DNA of 64,000 bases from JBCCGG01 sp039029395 (GCA_039029395.1 JBCCGG010000015.1:1-64000); one strand, 5' to 3'. Positions 1 through 8,855 are shown, numbered from the stretch's first letter. The notes: generated from the sequence alone by a model not told the origin. Translations and numbers: made by a program.

Positions 1-214
1 AGAACACTGTCCATATTACGGAAAGCACTCTCGCGATACACTGCGGGACTCATGGCGACTGCTCCCTGCGCACAGCAACCCCCGCTCATAGCAGCGGACA
101 ACAGCATAAACAACTCTGATGATTAGCCGCTCCGCAAGATCGCTATTTACCGGGTCCAGCAGGCCTACACCGTCGTCGACCGAAACCTTCTGGATACACT
201 GACGGCGATCTCAC
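1..214. other. Window-edge stretch without a recognisable gene
   Basis: No frame here looks coding and no RNA gene or strong hairpin was seen. It lies downstream of the leftmost gene, which is read leftwards, so it may hold that gene's terminator or the flank of a gene outside the window. Confidence 0.4.
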
Positions 215-970
215 TCACAGACCGTAGCGCGCCTTGATGGTGGCGTATTCCTCGGTCTGTTTGAATTCCTTGAGCGCCTCGGAGAATTTCTTGGCCAGTT
301 CGTCGTGGCCCGGCTTTTGGCTGAAAAAGAGATAGCCCGGGCTTTCCGACAGGCTGGGGAAGAGCGGGCGGATCTTGGTTTGATAGCCGAGCTTGCGCGC
401 GTCGGCCAGGGTCGGCATGACGCTGTCCAGCATGACATCCAGGCGGCCCTTGATCAGCAGCTTGAAGAGCGTCTCCCGGTCCGGCGCCTCGATGCGGATC
501 ATGCCCTTTTCCTCCATGTCCTTATCCAGTTCGCCGTAGTTATAGCCCTTGACCAGCCCAAAGCGCCGGCCGTCCAGGTCGTCGATGTCGGAGGACACCA
601 GGGATGAATCCGCACTTACGAATAGTGTCGCATCGTATGTGGTGAGCGGCTCCTCGGGGTAGTGGCTGTAGGCCGCGCGCTCCTGGTTCTTGGTGCCGCA
701 GAGGCCGGCGTCGACCACTTTGCGCTCGACATCGCGAAGCACGCGTACCCAGGACCTGCGCAGGAACTCCACCTCGTCGCCCATTAGGCGAATGGCGCCC
801 TCGGCAACCTCCACGCAAAGTCCGCTCGGCTGGCCCTCGACCCATAGGTAATAGGGCACGTAGTTCTTGTCTTCGACCGCGACGGTCAAGGTCTCGGCCC
901 GGACTTGGCCGAAGATGAGCATGAAGGCGGACAGACCGGCGCAGGCCCAAGCGATTCGGCGGATCGTCAT
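215..970 (-). CDS. Periplasmic solute-binding protein, family 3 type
   Basis: A 251-residue secreted protein with a signal peptide over about residues 1-25, ending in GQVRA before the mature ETLTVAVEDK. The remainder matches the size and two-lobe pattern of SBP_bac_3 proteins: an opening beta strand, a ligand-region PYYLW, a DLDGRRFGLVKG hinge-type segment and a final EEYATIKARYGL helix. Such proteins capture amino acids or similar small polar ligands for an ABC importer, but no permease or ATPase gene is adjacent, so it may act as an orphan receptor or supply a distant transporter. The ligand cannot be read from the sequence. The ATG was chosen because it gives an intact signal peptide. Confidence 0.8.
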   Translation of the reverse strand: MTIRRIAWACAGLSAFMLIFGQVRAETLTVAVEDKNYVPYYLWVEGQPSGLCVEVAEGAIRLMGDEVEFLRRSWVRVLRDVERKVVDAGLCGTKNQERAAYSHYPEEPLTTYDATLFVSADSSLVSSDIDDLDGRRFGLVKGYNYGELDKDMEEKGMIRIEAPDRETLFKLLIKGRLDVMLDSVMPTLADARKLGYQTKIRPLFPSLSESPGYLFFSQKPGHDELAKKFSEALKEFKQTEEYATIKARYGL

Positions 971-1169
971 GGCGGAAACCTGCCTCCTCGGTTACCCCTC
1001 ACGCGCTCTAATACTCTGAAAGTCTAGCCCCAAACGGGTCGTGCTGCCATGGTCAATAAAGGGCGTCAAACTGATGCCCTCGTGCCGAGCGCCTCACCGG
1101 CGGGCATCAGTTGCGCAGGTCGCGATAAAGCCACGGCTCCCTACGGTGCAGCCATAGTTTACGAGCGCC

Positions 1170-2018
1170 CTATTTGACGGCGGAACAGACCAGCAGCTCG
1201 CAAGGGGATTCGAACCCTTGTGGGGTCTCGTAGGCCTCCATGGCCCGCTCGATGTCGCGCCAAATCGCCTCCTTGCCCGCTTCGTCCAGGCCGCGCAGCA
1301 TGTGGTGGATGGTGCCCGAGGCCTCGCGTCGCCAGCGGACGCATTCCTTGGCCGTCTCGAAGCGCAAAGGCGCCTTTACAAGATCTTCGCGCACCTCGCG
1401 GAAGCCGGCCCGCGCGAGACCTTCGGCGAAGCGCCCCGGCGCGCCGAGAAAGAAGGGACCGGGCTGCTCGGGCGGTGGCGGCGGCAGGCCGCGCGCCTCG
1501 CGCACCAGCTTCGCCGGCACCGAGAAGAAGGGGCTCTTTTCCGGCGTGGTGAAGACAACCGCCGCCAGACGACCGCCCGGCCGCAGCACCCGTTTGATCT
1601 CCGACAGGCCCTGCGCCAGATCTGGCAGATACATCAGGCCAAGCCGGGAGATCGCCCCGTCGAAACGGCCATCGGGCAGGCTGAGACTTTCAGCGTCCAT
1701 CACCTCGGCCCGAAGCTGGCTCAGGCCCATGCGCCGGGCAACGCCGTTGGCGAGCGCGACGAAGGCCGGCGCGATGTCGGTGGCCAGGACCTCGCCGGAC
1801 GCCCCGACACGCGCCGCGGCGGCAAGCGACTGCCCGCCGTCGCCGGATGCAATGTCGATCACCCGAGCGCCCTCTTTCACGCCGGCGCCGTCGAGCATGA
1901 GCTCCGTCGCCTCGGCAAGCCAGGCGTTGATCGCCGGGATCCAGCGGTGCCAACCCTCGGCCGTGCGCTGCCACTCCGCGGTGATCGCTTGCTTGTAGGC
2001 GACGGGGTCGAAAGACAT
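1170..2018 (-). CDS. Class I SAM-dependent methyltransferase (UbiE/COQ5-like)
   Basis: A 282-residue soluble protein. Motif I, the SAM-binding loop, is VIDIASGDGG near residues 53-62. It is followed by an acidic strand end (ATDIAP), the DAESLSLPDGRFD segment and the post-motif III signature RVLRPGGRLA, the usual order for Methyltransf_11/UbiE enzymes. The substrate is not recognisable. It lies 21 bp downstream of the truncated dehydrogenase on the same strand and is probably co-transcribed with it. It is one of several unrelated methyltransferases in the window, so context does not narrow its role. Confidence 0.82.
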   Translation of the reverse strand: MSFDPVAYKQAITAEWQRTAEGWHRWIPAINAWLAEATELMLDGAGVKEGARVIDIASGDGGQSLAAAARVGASGEVLATDIAPAFVALANGVARRMGLSQLRAEVMDAESLSLPDGRFDGAISRLGLMYLPDLAQGLSEIKRVLRPGGRLAAVVFTTPEKSPFFSVPAKLVREARGLPPPPPEQPGPFFLGAPGRFAEGLARAGFREVREDLVKAPLRFETAKECVRWRREASGTIHHMLRGLDEAGKEAIWRDIERAMEAYETPQGFESPCELLVCSAVK

Positions 2019-2039
2019 TTCCTGCCTCGCCAGTTGATT

Positions 2040-2399
2040 TCAGCGCTTATCGCCGATCAGGGTCTCGAAGACGGCGGCGATATCCTGATCGCCATAGCCG
2101 GCGGCCGAGGTCTTGTCGAGCAGGGCCTTGCCGGCCAGGGCTTCGCCGACCTCGTCGCCGATCACCGCCGCCCGGGTCGCCGCGTGATCGAGCAGGCAAA
2201 CCACCAGCACGTCCGCTTGGCGGGCCGCTTCGGCCGCGCTCGAGGCCAGGGTCGCGCCTTGCGCCACCAGAGGCGCGGCCTTGGCCGCCGTGCGGTTCCA
2301 CAGGGTGAGCGAAAAGCCCTTTGCCAATATGGGCTCGGCCAGGGCGCTGCCCATCATGCCAAGGCCGATGTGGCCGATTTTCAAGGCGTCGCTTGTCAT
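2040..2399 (-). pseudogene. NAD(P)-binding dehydrogenase with internal deletion (6PGDH/HIBADH family)
   Basis: The 119 codons start like a normal 3-hydroxyisobutyrate/6-phosphogluconate dehydrogenase relative: IGHIGLGMMG nucleotide-binding loop, LTLWNRTAAKAAPLV, then AADVLVVCLLD and a GKALLDKTS segment resembling the usual end of strand 5. The reading then passes directly into AAGYGDQDIAAVFETL, which in this family is the last helix of the roughly 290-residue protein. About 170 residues, including the catalytic-lysine helix and the dimerisation domain, are therefore missing in frame. No stop or frameshift is present, so a small Rossmann protein could still be made, but dehydrogenase activity is very unlikely. 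It precedes the methyltransferase in a probable two-gene operon. Confidence 0.7.
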
Positions 2400-2531
2400 G
2401 AGATCCCCTCCCTCGACCGAAAGCCTAGCGGGATCGGGTCATGAAATCTATCCTATCGATGTTCGAGCGCAAATTTGCCTTCTCCCATTTGGGTTGTTAC
2501 CCCTGGTGCCCGATAGGGGGAGGTCGAAACC

Positions 2532-3533
2532 GTGATGAATGCTGCCATTGTTGGGCTCGGCTGGTGGGGCACGCACCTTTGCAAGGTCTTGTCCGCCAAG
2601 AGCACGGCCATCCGCGTCGTCCGCGCGGTGACGCCGCATCCCACGCCTCATGGCGATCTCGCCGCCGAGATCGGCTTTACACTCTCCAGCGACCTGCAAG
2701 ACGCGCTCGATGACGACTCTGTCGAGGGCATCATCGTGACCACCCCGCACGGCACCCACGAGGAAAATGTCCTGCGGGCTGTGGCGGCCGGCAAGCAGGT
2801 CTTTTGCGAGAAGCCGCTCGCGCTCACCACCGAAAGCGCCAAGCGCATGGTTGAAGCCTGCGCCGCGCGCGGCCTGGTGCTCGGCGTGGGTCACGAGCGC
2901 AGATGGGAACCGGCCATGGAGGAGGTCGCGCACCTGGTACGGCGCGGCGCACTCGGCACAATTCTGCACGTCGAGGGCCAGTCCTCCCACAATCTCTTCT
3001 CGGCGCTGACCGCCGACAACTGGCGCGGCTCCATGGCCGACGCGCCGGCGGCCGGTTGGACCGCCATGGGCGTGCACCTCAGCGATCTCTTCATCGCCAT
3101 GCTCGGGCCGATCGTCGAGGTGCGCGCGCTCTCGGCAAAACGGGTGCTCGATCTGCCGAGCGGCGACGTGGTCAGCGCCCAGCTCAGGTTTGTCGACGGC
3201 ACTACCGGTGCGATCTCCGTGGTTTCCGCAACCCCGTTCCACGGCCGCCTGGCGGTCTTTGGCGACAAAGGCTGGGTCGAAGTTCAGGAAAGCGCCCATG
3301 TGTCGACCCCCGGCCCGACCCAGCTGACGCTGTGCGACGAGGCGGGCAAGCGGACCCGCACGGACTATCAGCCGATCGACACGGTGGTGATGAACCTGGA
3401 CGCCTGGGCCGCGGCCGTCGCCGGCAAGGACTTCTACCGCTTCACCGACCAAGAGCGCATCGCCAATGTCGCGGTGCTCGAGGCGCTCGCGAAATCGACG
3501 GTCACCGGCCAAGCGGAGCGGGTCGAAGCTTGA
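2532..3533 (+). CDS. Gfo/Idh/MocA-family NAD(P)-dependent oxidoreductase
   Basis: A 333-residue cytoplasmic enzyme. The N-terminal Rossmann loop is VGLGWWG (about 7-13), and the family's EKP motif is at about 93-95 (FCEKPLAL), supplying the lysine that contacts cofactor and substrate. A C-terminal beta-sheet domain of normal length follows. Members oxidise or reduce sugars, inositols and related polyols; the substrate here is unknown. Translation can start at GTG 2532 or ATG 2535, with a GGGGGAGG ribosome site just upstream. The next gene encodes a GlpD-like flavoprotein about 100 bp away on the same strand, consistent with a small polyol-oxidation cluster. Confidence 0.85.
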   Translation: MMNAAIVGLGWWGTHLCKVLSAKSTAIRVVRAVTPHPTPHGDLAAEIGFTLSSDLQDALDDDSVEGIIVTTPHGTHEENVLRAVAAGKQVFCEKPLALTTESAKRMVEACAARGLVLGVGHERRWEPAMEEVAHLVRRGALGTILHVEGQSSHNLFSALTADNWRGSMADAPAAGWTAMGVHLSDLFIAMLGPIVEVRALSAKRVLDLPSGDVVSAQLRFVDGTTGAISVVSATPFHGRLAVFGDKGWVEVQESAHVSTPGPTQLTLCDEAGKRTRTDYQPIDTVVMNLDAWAAAVAGKDFYRFTDQERIANVAVLEALAKSTVTGQAERVEA

Positions 3534-3634
3534 GTCCCGTCGCCCAATCGGCCTGGACGGTGGACGCCAAACCGGGCATCACACTTTTCCGCCCGTAACG
3601 ATAGGATCTTGGCGATCGGTCACGGAATGGAGTT

Positions 3635-5209
3635 ATGACGCAAAGATCCGCCACGCCCGCGCAACGCGCGCCCTTGTGCACCTTGCGGGACAGCATCTTC
3701 GACGTGGTCGTCGTGGGCGCTGGCATCAACGGCTGCAGCGCGGCCCAACATCTGGCCGCGGCCGGCTACCATGTGCTGCTGCTGGACAAGGGCGACATCG
3801 CCTCGGGCTCGAGCGGCCGCTCCAGCGGGCTGCTTCACTGCGGCCTGCGCTATCTGGAGCCGAGCCCAGACCTCTGGACCTTCGCCAAGCGCCCGGACCG
3901 GCTCGTGATCGCGCTCAAGATGGCCCGCCAGGCGATGAAGGACCGCAGCGCATTCGTCACCAGCAAGCCGGGCCAGGCCAAACTTTTCACCTTCTACTTC
4001 CCGGTCTATCGCAACACCTCTTTCAAGAAATGGCAAATCGATCTGGCGCTCAAGACGCTTGAGGCGATCGGCGGCGACCGGCAAGTTCCACTGGGCCGCC
4101 TGAGCCTGGCGCGCGACCAGGTGGCGGCCCACCCTTTGCTCAGGCATTTGCGGGACCGGGACGCACTGGCCGGAGTCGCCGGCTTCAGGGAGTACCGATT
4201 CGACTGGCCCGAACGCATCGCGGTCGACCTGGCGCTCGATGCCCGCGATCTGGGCGCGCGCCTGCACACCTACACGCGGGTCGAGCGTCTCGAGCGCAGG
4301 GACGACGGTCATTGGGTCAGTCATCTGAAAGATTCGCTCACCGGCGAGACCACGCACGTTACCAGCCCGATCGTTCTCAACACCGCCGGCATCTGGATGG
4401 ACGGTCTGCTGGGCCGTGGCGGCCGTGCGGTGAAGCCTTTGATCAACGGCACCAAAGGCGCCCATATCGCCTTCAAGCTGGCGCCGGAGCTGGCTGGCTT
4501 TGGCATCGCCACCATCAACCGCATCGGCCTGCCGTTCTATGTGGTGCCCTGGCGCGGCCTACATTACGTCGGCCCGACCGAAACCCCTTACGACAGCCCC
4601 CTCGACCAGGTTGCGGCCAACGATCAAGACATCGCGTTCCTGCTGGACGAAGCCAAGCATCTGCTCCCGGGGCTCGGTTTGCGACGTCAGGACATTCTCT
4701 TCACCTGGGCTGGGGTCCGGCCGCTCGGCGCGGATCCGCGCTTTCCCGAAGGCAAGCGCGCGCGGGAAATTCATGATCTGGCAGACCAGGGCTTGCCCAA
4801 TGTGCTTGCCATGACCGCCGGGCCGATCATGACCCATCGCTCCGCCGGTAGGGAACTCACCGAGGCGGTGCGTCCCCGCCTGGCGCCGACCCGCGATCCC
4901 GTCGCCCTGACCCATCGGGCGCGCGTCTTTCCGGAGAACCAGAACGCCCCGCCCCTACTCGACCACTTCCCCGACATTAAGGAGAGCCATGTGGCCTTCG
5001 CCGCCGAACACGAGCTGCCGGAGTCCTTGTGCGATATCATGGTCCGTCGCATCGGCGCCCTGTGGAGCGAGACCAACGGATGGGAAGCCGCTCCGCGCGC
5101 GGCCGAGATCGCCGGCGAGCGCTTGGGCTGGGACGAGGCCCGGCGCGCTCGGGAGGTCGAGGCCTATCGCTCGTTCCTCAAGATCGCCGTCGGTCGCCAG
5201 GACCTCTAA
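3635..5209 (+). CDS. glpD: FAD-dependent glycerol-3-phosphate dehydrogenase-like protein
   Basis: A 524-residue flavoprotein. The FAD-binding loop VVVGAGINGCSAA lies at about 25-37, with the acidic strand end LLLDKGD, the family's SSGRSSGLLHCGLRYL segment and a GTKGAHI segment further on. Length and order fit GlpA/GlpD, which oxidise sn-glycerol-3-phosphate to dihydroxyacetone phosphate at the membrane and pass electrons to quinone. No glpK, glpF or glpR is adjacent, so the substrate may be another polyol phosphate. A GGAG ribosome site precedes the ATG. Family assignment is secure; the exact substrate is not. Confidence 0.78.
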   Translation: MTQRSATPAQRAPLCTLRDSIFDVVVVGAGINGCSAAQHLAAAGYHVLLLDKGDIASGSSGRSSGLLHCGLRYLEPSPDLWTFAKRPDRLVIALKMARQAMKDRSAFVTSKPGQAKLFTFYFPVYRNTSFKKWQIDLALKTLEAIGGDRQVPLGRLSLARDQVAAHPLLRHLRDRDALAGVAGFREYRFDWPERIAVDLALDARDLGARLHTYTRVERLERRDDGHWVSHLKDSLTGETTHVTSPIVLNTAGIWMDGLLGRGGRAVKPLINGTKGAHIAFKLAPELAGFGIATINRIGLPFYVVPWRGLHYVGPTETPYDSPLDQVAANDQDIAFLLDEAKHLLPGLGLRRQDILFTWAGVRPLGADPRFPEGKRAREIHDLADQGLPNVLAMTAGPIMTHRSAGRELTEAVRPRLAPTRDPVALTHRARVFPENQNAPPLLDHFPDIKESHVAFAAEHELPESLCDIMVRRIGALWSETNGWEAAPRAAEIAGERLGWDEARRAREVEAYRSFLKIAVGRQDL

Positions 5210-5258
5210 AAGAAAGCGCAAACCTTCGCTTAGGGTTTCGCCGCTAGGCTCGTGCGCC

Positions 5259-5618
5259 ATGGTCAAGCGCATCGATCTGATCGGCAAGCACAAGAATCCC
5301 CTGTTCGACCGGGACGAGGACGTGGTCTCTCGGCGGACGCGCAAGCCGCGCAAGGAACTCAGCCTGGGCCGGGCTTGCCTGGGCTTCCTGCTCGTGCTCG
5401 CGCTCAACGGCGCCTTCTTCGCGTTCCATGGCCTGACCTCGCCCGGCGTCTTCGACCTGGTGATTTTTGGTCATGAGGCCAGCCCCGAGACCTGCGCCGT
5501 GGCCTGGCAGCGCCTTGGCCTCTGCCGCACGCTCAATCTGCTGCCTTTCCTGATCATGCCGGGGCTGGTTCTGGTCTATCTGGTCGGGCGCGTGGCGCGG
5601 AGCGTCCAAACCCGTTAG
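5259..5618 (+). CDS. Small two-helix inner-membrane protein of unknown function
   Basis: A 119-residue protein starting MVKRIDLIGKH with a basic N-terminus (RRTRKPRKE), a hydrophobic segment at about 40-58 (GFLLVLALNGAFFAF) and a second at about 96-112 (LPFLIMPGLVLVYLVG). Two cysteines (in ETCAVAWQRLGLC) lie in the loop between the helices. No domain is recognised. The ATG at 5259 is preferred over upstream in-frame starts because those run into the glpD-like gene. It lies between the glpD-like gene and a methyltransferase with short gaps, so co-transcription is likely. Confidence 0.6.
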   Translation: MVKRIDLIGKHKNPLFDRDEDVVSRRTRKPRKELSLGRACLGFLLVLALNGAFFAFHGLTSPGVFDLVIFGHEASPETCAVAWQRLGLCRTLNLLPFLIMPGLVLVYLVGRVARSVQTR

Positions 5619-5630
5619 TCTCGGTCCGCC

Positions 5631-6389
5631 ATGGCCGACCCTTCTGAAGACAGCGTCGCGGCGGCCCGGCGCAGCTTCAACGCCGAGCTGCTGTCGGCCG
5701 ACTATCCGGAGATCCACGGCGACGATCATCAGATCGGACGCCTGTTGGACTTTCTCGCGCCCAGGGCGGACGGACGATATCTGGATCTAGCGACCGGCGC
5801 AGGGGCGGTCGCCTTCGCGCTCGCCGCGCGCCATCCCGAGGCCCATGTCCACGGCATCGACATCGCCGACCAGGCGATCACCCGCAACCGCGCAGCGGCA
5901 CGGGCGCAGGGCCACGACAGGCTTCAGTTCCACACCACCGGCGGTCGGGCGATCGACTTCCCGGACCGCCATTTCGACGGCATCGCCTCGCGCTTCGCGC
6001 TGCACCACTTTCCCGAACCGGCAACGACCCTGGGCGACCTGGCGCGGGTGCTCCGCCCCGGCGGCGCGCTCGCCATCGCCGACGCGGTCCGGCACCCGGC
6101 CGATACTGTCGACTTCATCAATCGCTTCCAGGCGCTCAAGCCCGACGGCCACATCCGGATCTATGATCCGGCCGAGCTGGTCGCGCTGTTCCGCCCTCAC
6201 GGCTTCCAGGCGGCCGAGCGTTTCGGCTCCAAGCTCTCCTTTACCCGCGATTTGAACCCGCACTACAGCGCGCTGATCGCGCAAACGCCGCCGGAGATCC
6301 TCAAGCTCTACGATGTGCGCGTAGAGGGCGCGCAGGCGGCGCTCACCTTCGAGATCCTCAACGTTCGCTTCCTGGCGTCGAACCCATGA
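5631..6389 (+). CDS. Class I SAM-dependent methyltransferase
   Basis: A 252-residue protein with motif I YLDLATGAGAVAFALA near residue 45, the acidic motif HGIDIADQ, a DFPDRHFDGIASRFALHHF segment (motif II) and RVLRPGGALAIAD (motif III). This pattern fits Methyltransf_11/UbiE enzymes; the substrate is unknown. It begins 12 bp after the preceding membrane-protein gene. Its last 32 bp overlap the 3' end of the ASCH gene read from the other strand, so the two transcripts are complementary at their ends. Confidence 0.82.
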   Translation: MADPSEDSVAAARRSFNAELLSADYPEIHGDDHQIGRLLDFLAPRADGRYLDLATGAGAVAFALAARHPEAHVHGIDIADQAITRNRAAARAQGHDRLQFHTTGGRAIDFPDRHFDGIASRFALHHFPEPATTLGDLARVLRPGGALAIADAVRHPADTVDFINRFQALKPDGHIRIYDPAELVALFRPHGFQAAERFGSKLSFTRDLNPHYSALIAQTPPEILKLYDVRVEGAQAALTFEILNVRFLASNP

Positions 6390-6711
6390 GCTTTACCGTC
6401 TGGGCGGGCGTTAAATGCTCGATTACCTGCACGGTGTCGGTCATTTCGATTTCCGGGTAGTGCTCGCGCATGCCCTCCAGCATGACGGCGTCGGGCCACT
6501 CGGTCTGCCGCCCCAAGTAGGCCGCTACCTCTGAAAGCGCCATGTCCGTGCAACGGGTGACCCAAACCACCGCGGTCTTCGCGGGATCGTCCACACAAAC
6601 ATAGGTCATGGCGCCAGGCCCGATGGGCGCTTCCCGAAAGCGGATCGTAGAGGTTTTCTCGCCGCTTAGTATCAACGGAAAAAGTCGTGCAACGACCGGC
6701 AGTTGCTGCAT
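6358..6711 (-). CDS. ASCH-domain protein
   Basis: A 117-residue protein beginning MQQLPVVARL. The segment LILSGEKTSTIRFRE (about 13-27) is the characteristic ASCH/PUA-like entry (GxKxxTxR). An Asp-rich turn and TDTVQVIEHL follow. ASCH domains bind RNA or modified nucleosides and some are amidohydrolases; the partner here is unknown. The internal ATG at 6711 was chosen over 6774 because the family begins with this strand. It overlaps the methyltransferase gene tail to tail by 32 bp. Confidence 0.68.
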   Translation of the reverse strand: MQQLPVVARLFPLILSGEKTSTIRFREAPIGPGAMTYVCVDDPAKTAVVWVTRCTDMALSEVAAYLGRQTEWPDAVMLEGMREHYPEIEMTDTVQVIEHLTPAQTVKLMGSTPGSER

Positions 6712-6837
6712 GAACCTCGCCCAGTTTCGAGTGTGATCTCGGTGACACCATGGATACCACGAGCCGACCTCCAAGACGAGAGATTCGTGTGAGCTTCTTC
6801 ACAGCCAGGCGGCCCGGCGCGGGGCTAGATTGGCCCA

Positions 6838-6864
6838 GGTGCTGGCCCCTGCCGGGCCGGCACC
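6838..6864 (+). promoter_or_regulatory. Strong hairpin in the leader of the 6887 gene
   Basis: GGTGCTGGCCC (6838-6848) pairs with GGGCCGGCACC (6854-6864) over 11 positions, with one G-U pair and a 5-nt loop. It ends 8 nt before a GGGAG ribosome site (about 6872) and 23 nt before the ATG. No T-run follows, so an intrinsic terminator is unlikely. It may influence translation or mRNA stability. Confidence 0.4.
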
Positions 6865-6886
6865 GGATATTGGGAGACATGCTGAG

Positions 6887-7891
6887 ATGACGCCCCTTAT
6901 CGGCTGGTCGGCGCTGATCGCCACGCTCTGCGTCCTGCTTTGCGCGGAGAGCCGTTTCAAGGGGGCCGGCGGGCCCGGCGGCCTGCGTTGGCGCCTGGCT
7001 TTCGGCGGCTATGCCGCCTGCCAGCTGGCGCTGCTGGCCGGGCTCAGCCTGGCGCTGATCGGCGCCTTTCATCTCCTTGTCTATCTAGGCTCTTTGCTAT
7101 CGAGCCCCTTGATCGCGAACCTCGGGGCCATGCAGGCCCCGGGGGCCGGCGTCGTCGGCGGGTCCCTGTCCCCCCTACCGATGGCGGCCCCCCTAGTGGC
7201 CGCGCTTATCTCGATCGTGTGCCTGCCCTACTTGCCGTGGGCCGGTGCGATCGAGCGCAGCACGCGACGCTTCTTCAGGGCCCTTGGCGGTGTTCCGCTC
7301 CCCGCCTTGAGGCTCTGTCGCGTGCTGCGGCGCGGCCCTTCTTTTGTTCCCGTCGAGGTGCAGGATGCGCTCTGCCATCGGCTCGGCGAGCAGGGCTTGG
7401 CGCCGGACGCGGTGCTGGCCGCGCCTGACGGCACCTTGCCCGCCCTGTGGCGGCGCTGTCTAACCCTGCAGGTCCTGATCGAGGACTTCGCGGTGGCTCA
7501 TCCGGGATTCCAGCACCGCCACCGCCAGCGCTTGGAGGATGCCCAGGGCGCGGCGACGCGTTTGGCGCGCCTGGCGAGCCTCCTGTTCGACGACCAGGAG
7601 ACCTTCGCCGAGGCGCAGAGCCCACGGCTGATCCGGCGCCTGCTGACCCGGGATCTCAACGCCCATCTGGCCGAGCTCGCGGAGCTCGCCGCCCTCGGCC
7701 TGGTCGAAGGCTATCCCGAGGCGGGCGACCGAGCGCGCGAGCTCGCCGCCTGGGGCTTCGGCCCGCAGGACCCCCGCGTGGTCCGCCTGCGGCCGCGCAG
7801 GGGCGACGGCGCGGCAGCCGACTCAAGCGGTTCGGTTGTGCTACCCTTCCCGGCAAGCGGCTTCGCCGAGGGTAAGCGCCGGATCGGCTAG
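6887..7891 (+). CDS. Membrane protein with large cytoplasmic C-terminal region, unknown function
   Basis: A 334-residue protein with three hydrophobic segments: about 6-19 (WSALIATLCVLLC), 40-75 (an ALLAGLSLALIGAF stretch) and 105-122 (LVAALISIVCLPYLPW). A roughly 210-residue Arg/Ala/Leu-rich region follows that looks largely helical. No enzymatic motif or known family is recognised. ATG 6887 was selected over the in-frame ATG at 6830 because it has a GGGAG ribosome site and starts directly at the first membrane helix. The Sel1-repeat gene follows 52 bp later. Confidence 0.6.
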   Translation: MTPLIGWSALIATLCVLLCAESRFKGAGGPGGLRWRLAFGGYAACQLALLAGLSLALIGAFHLLVYLGSLLSSPLIANLGAMQAPGAGVVGGSLSPLPMAAPLVAALISIVCLPYLPWAGAIERSTRRFFRALGGVPLPALRLCRVLRRGPSFVPVEVQDALCHRLGEQGLAPDAVLAAPDGTLPALWRRCLTLQVLIEDFAVAHPGFQHRHRQRLEDAQGAATRLARLASLLFDDQETFAEAQSPRLIRRLLTRDLNAHLAELAELAALGLVEGYPEAGDRARELAAWGFGPQDPRVVRLRPRRGDGAAADSSGSVVLPFPASGFAEGKRRIG

Positions 7892-7943
7892 CTGACAGAT
7901 TTCGCAACATTTCCAATCGGCGCAATGAGGGAGGTCTTCTCGC

Positions 7944-8855
7944 TTGCCTGCTGACCGCCGAATGCCCGGACCGTGCCGGTTGTTGCTTTGCACTGCTGCC
8001 CTTTGCTGCTTCGGCGCCCTGCCGGCCCGCGCCGATGCGCGCGCGGATTGCCAGCGCCTGACCGCGCCTGTGCTTGCGATCGAGCGAGTCGATCCGGGCT
8101 ACGAGGTCGAGGAGCTTGCCGAGGGGACCTTGGAAATTTGCGCCGAAGCCGCGCGCCAGGCGCCCGATGATCCGCGCTTGGCTCTGTTCCATGGCCTGGC
8201 CTTGCTCGGCAACGATAGGCCACAGGACGCGCTTATCCCCTTGATGGCGTCGGCCGAGGCCGGCGACAGCTCGGCCGCGTTCTTCATCGCCCTGATCTAC
8301 GCATCGAGCGACGTGGAGGGCGCGGGCCCGGAGCAGGCCTTGGAGTGGTACGAGAAAGCCGCCGAGATGGGCCATATGGGCGCCCAAGCGTTCCTCGGCT
8401 TCTATTACGACCAAGGGATCGGCGCCGGCGCGAACGACGAGCAAGCGACATTCTGGCTCGAGAAGGCCGCGGCCCAAGGCCACGCCGGGTCTATGTACAT
8501 ACTGGGCTTGCGATACGCCGACGGCGAGGGCGCCCCGAAGGACGAGGCGAAGGGCCTGGCGCTGATCGAGCAAGCCGCGTCGCTCGGCGTACCCCAGGCC
8601 ACGTACTCCCTGGGCTATGCCTACCTGACCGGCGACCAGTTCGTCGAACAGGACGTGCCGCGCGGCCTGGCGCTGCTCGAGGAGGCCGCCGGGCTCGGCA
8701 GCGAGCTCGCCATGGTCGAGCTGGGCCGAGTCTATCTGGATGGCGAGCTGGCAACGCGGGACGAGACAAAGGGCAAGGACTGGTTCTGCCTGGCCGATCG
8801 CTACGGGGCTGGAATGCATCAAGAGCTCTACGGCGAGGTGCTTGTCTGCGAGTGA
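7944..8855 (+). CDS. Secreted Sel1-like repeat (SLR) protein
   Basis: A 303-residue protein with an N-terminal hydrophobic signal (about 10-30, ending PARADA). At least five consecutive Sel1-like repeats of about 36 residues follow, each with the AxxxLGxxYxxGxG and AxxWxxKAAxxGxxxA pattern, for example AQAFLGFYYDQGIG and MYILGLRYADGEG. SLR proteins are adaptor scaffolds, often periplasmic; the partner is unknown. The first usable codon is TTG 7944, 9 nt after GAGGGAGG; the next in-frame ATG is 7962. It is probably co-expressed with the upstream membrane protein. Confidence 0.8.
   Translation: MPADRRMPGPCRLLLCTAALCCFGALPARADARADCQRLTAPVLAIERVDPGYEVEELAEGTLEICAEAARQAPDDPRLALFHGLALLGNDRPQDALIPLMASAEAGDSSAAFFIALIYASSDVEGAGPEQALEWYEKAAEMGHMGAQAFLGFYYDQGIGAGANDEQATFWLEKAAAQGHAGSMYILGLRYADGEGAPKDEAKGLALIEQAASLGVPQATYSLGYAYLTGDQFVEQDVPRGLALLEEAAGLGSELAMVELGRVYLDGELATRDETKGKDWFCLADRYGAGMHQELYGEVLVCE

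Noticed and set aside
1218..2444. A 408-codon plus-strand frame opposite the methyltransferase
   Set aside because: The opposite strand has clear SAM motifs. This frame has none and no ribosome site.
5215..5241. A stem-loop after the glpD-like gene as a terminator
   Set aside because: The stem is short and bulged, there is no T-run, and the next gene begins 50 bp later on the same strand, so read-through is more likely.
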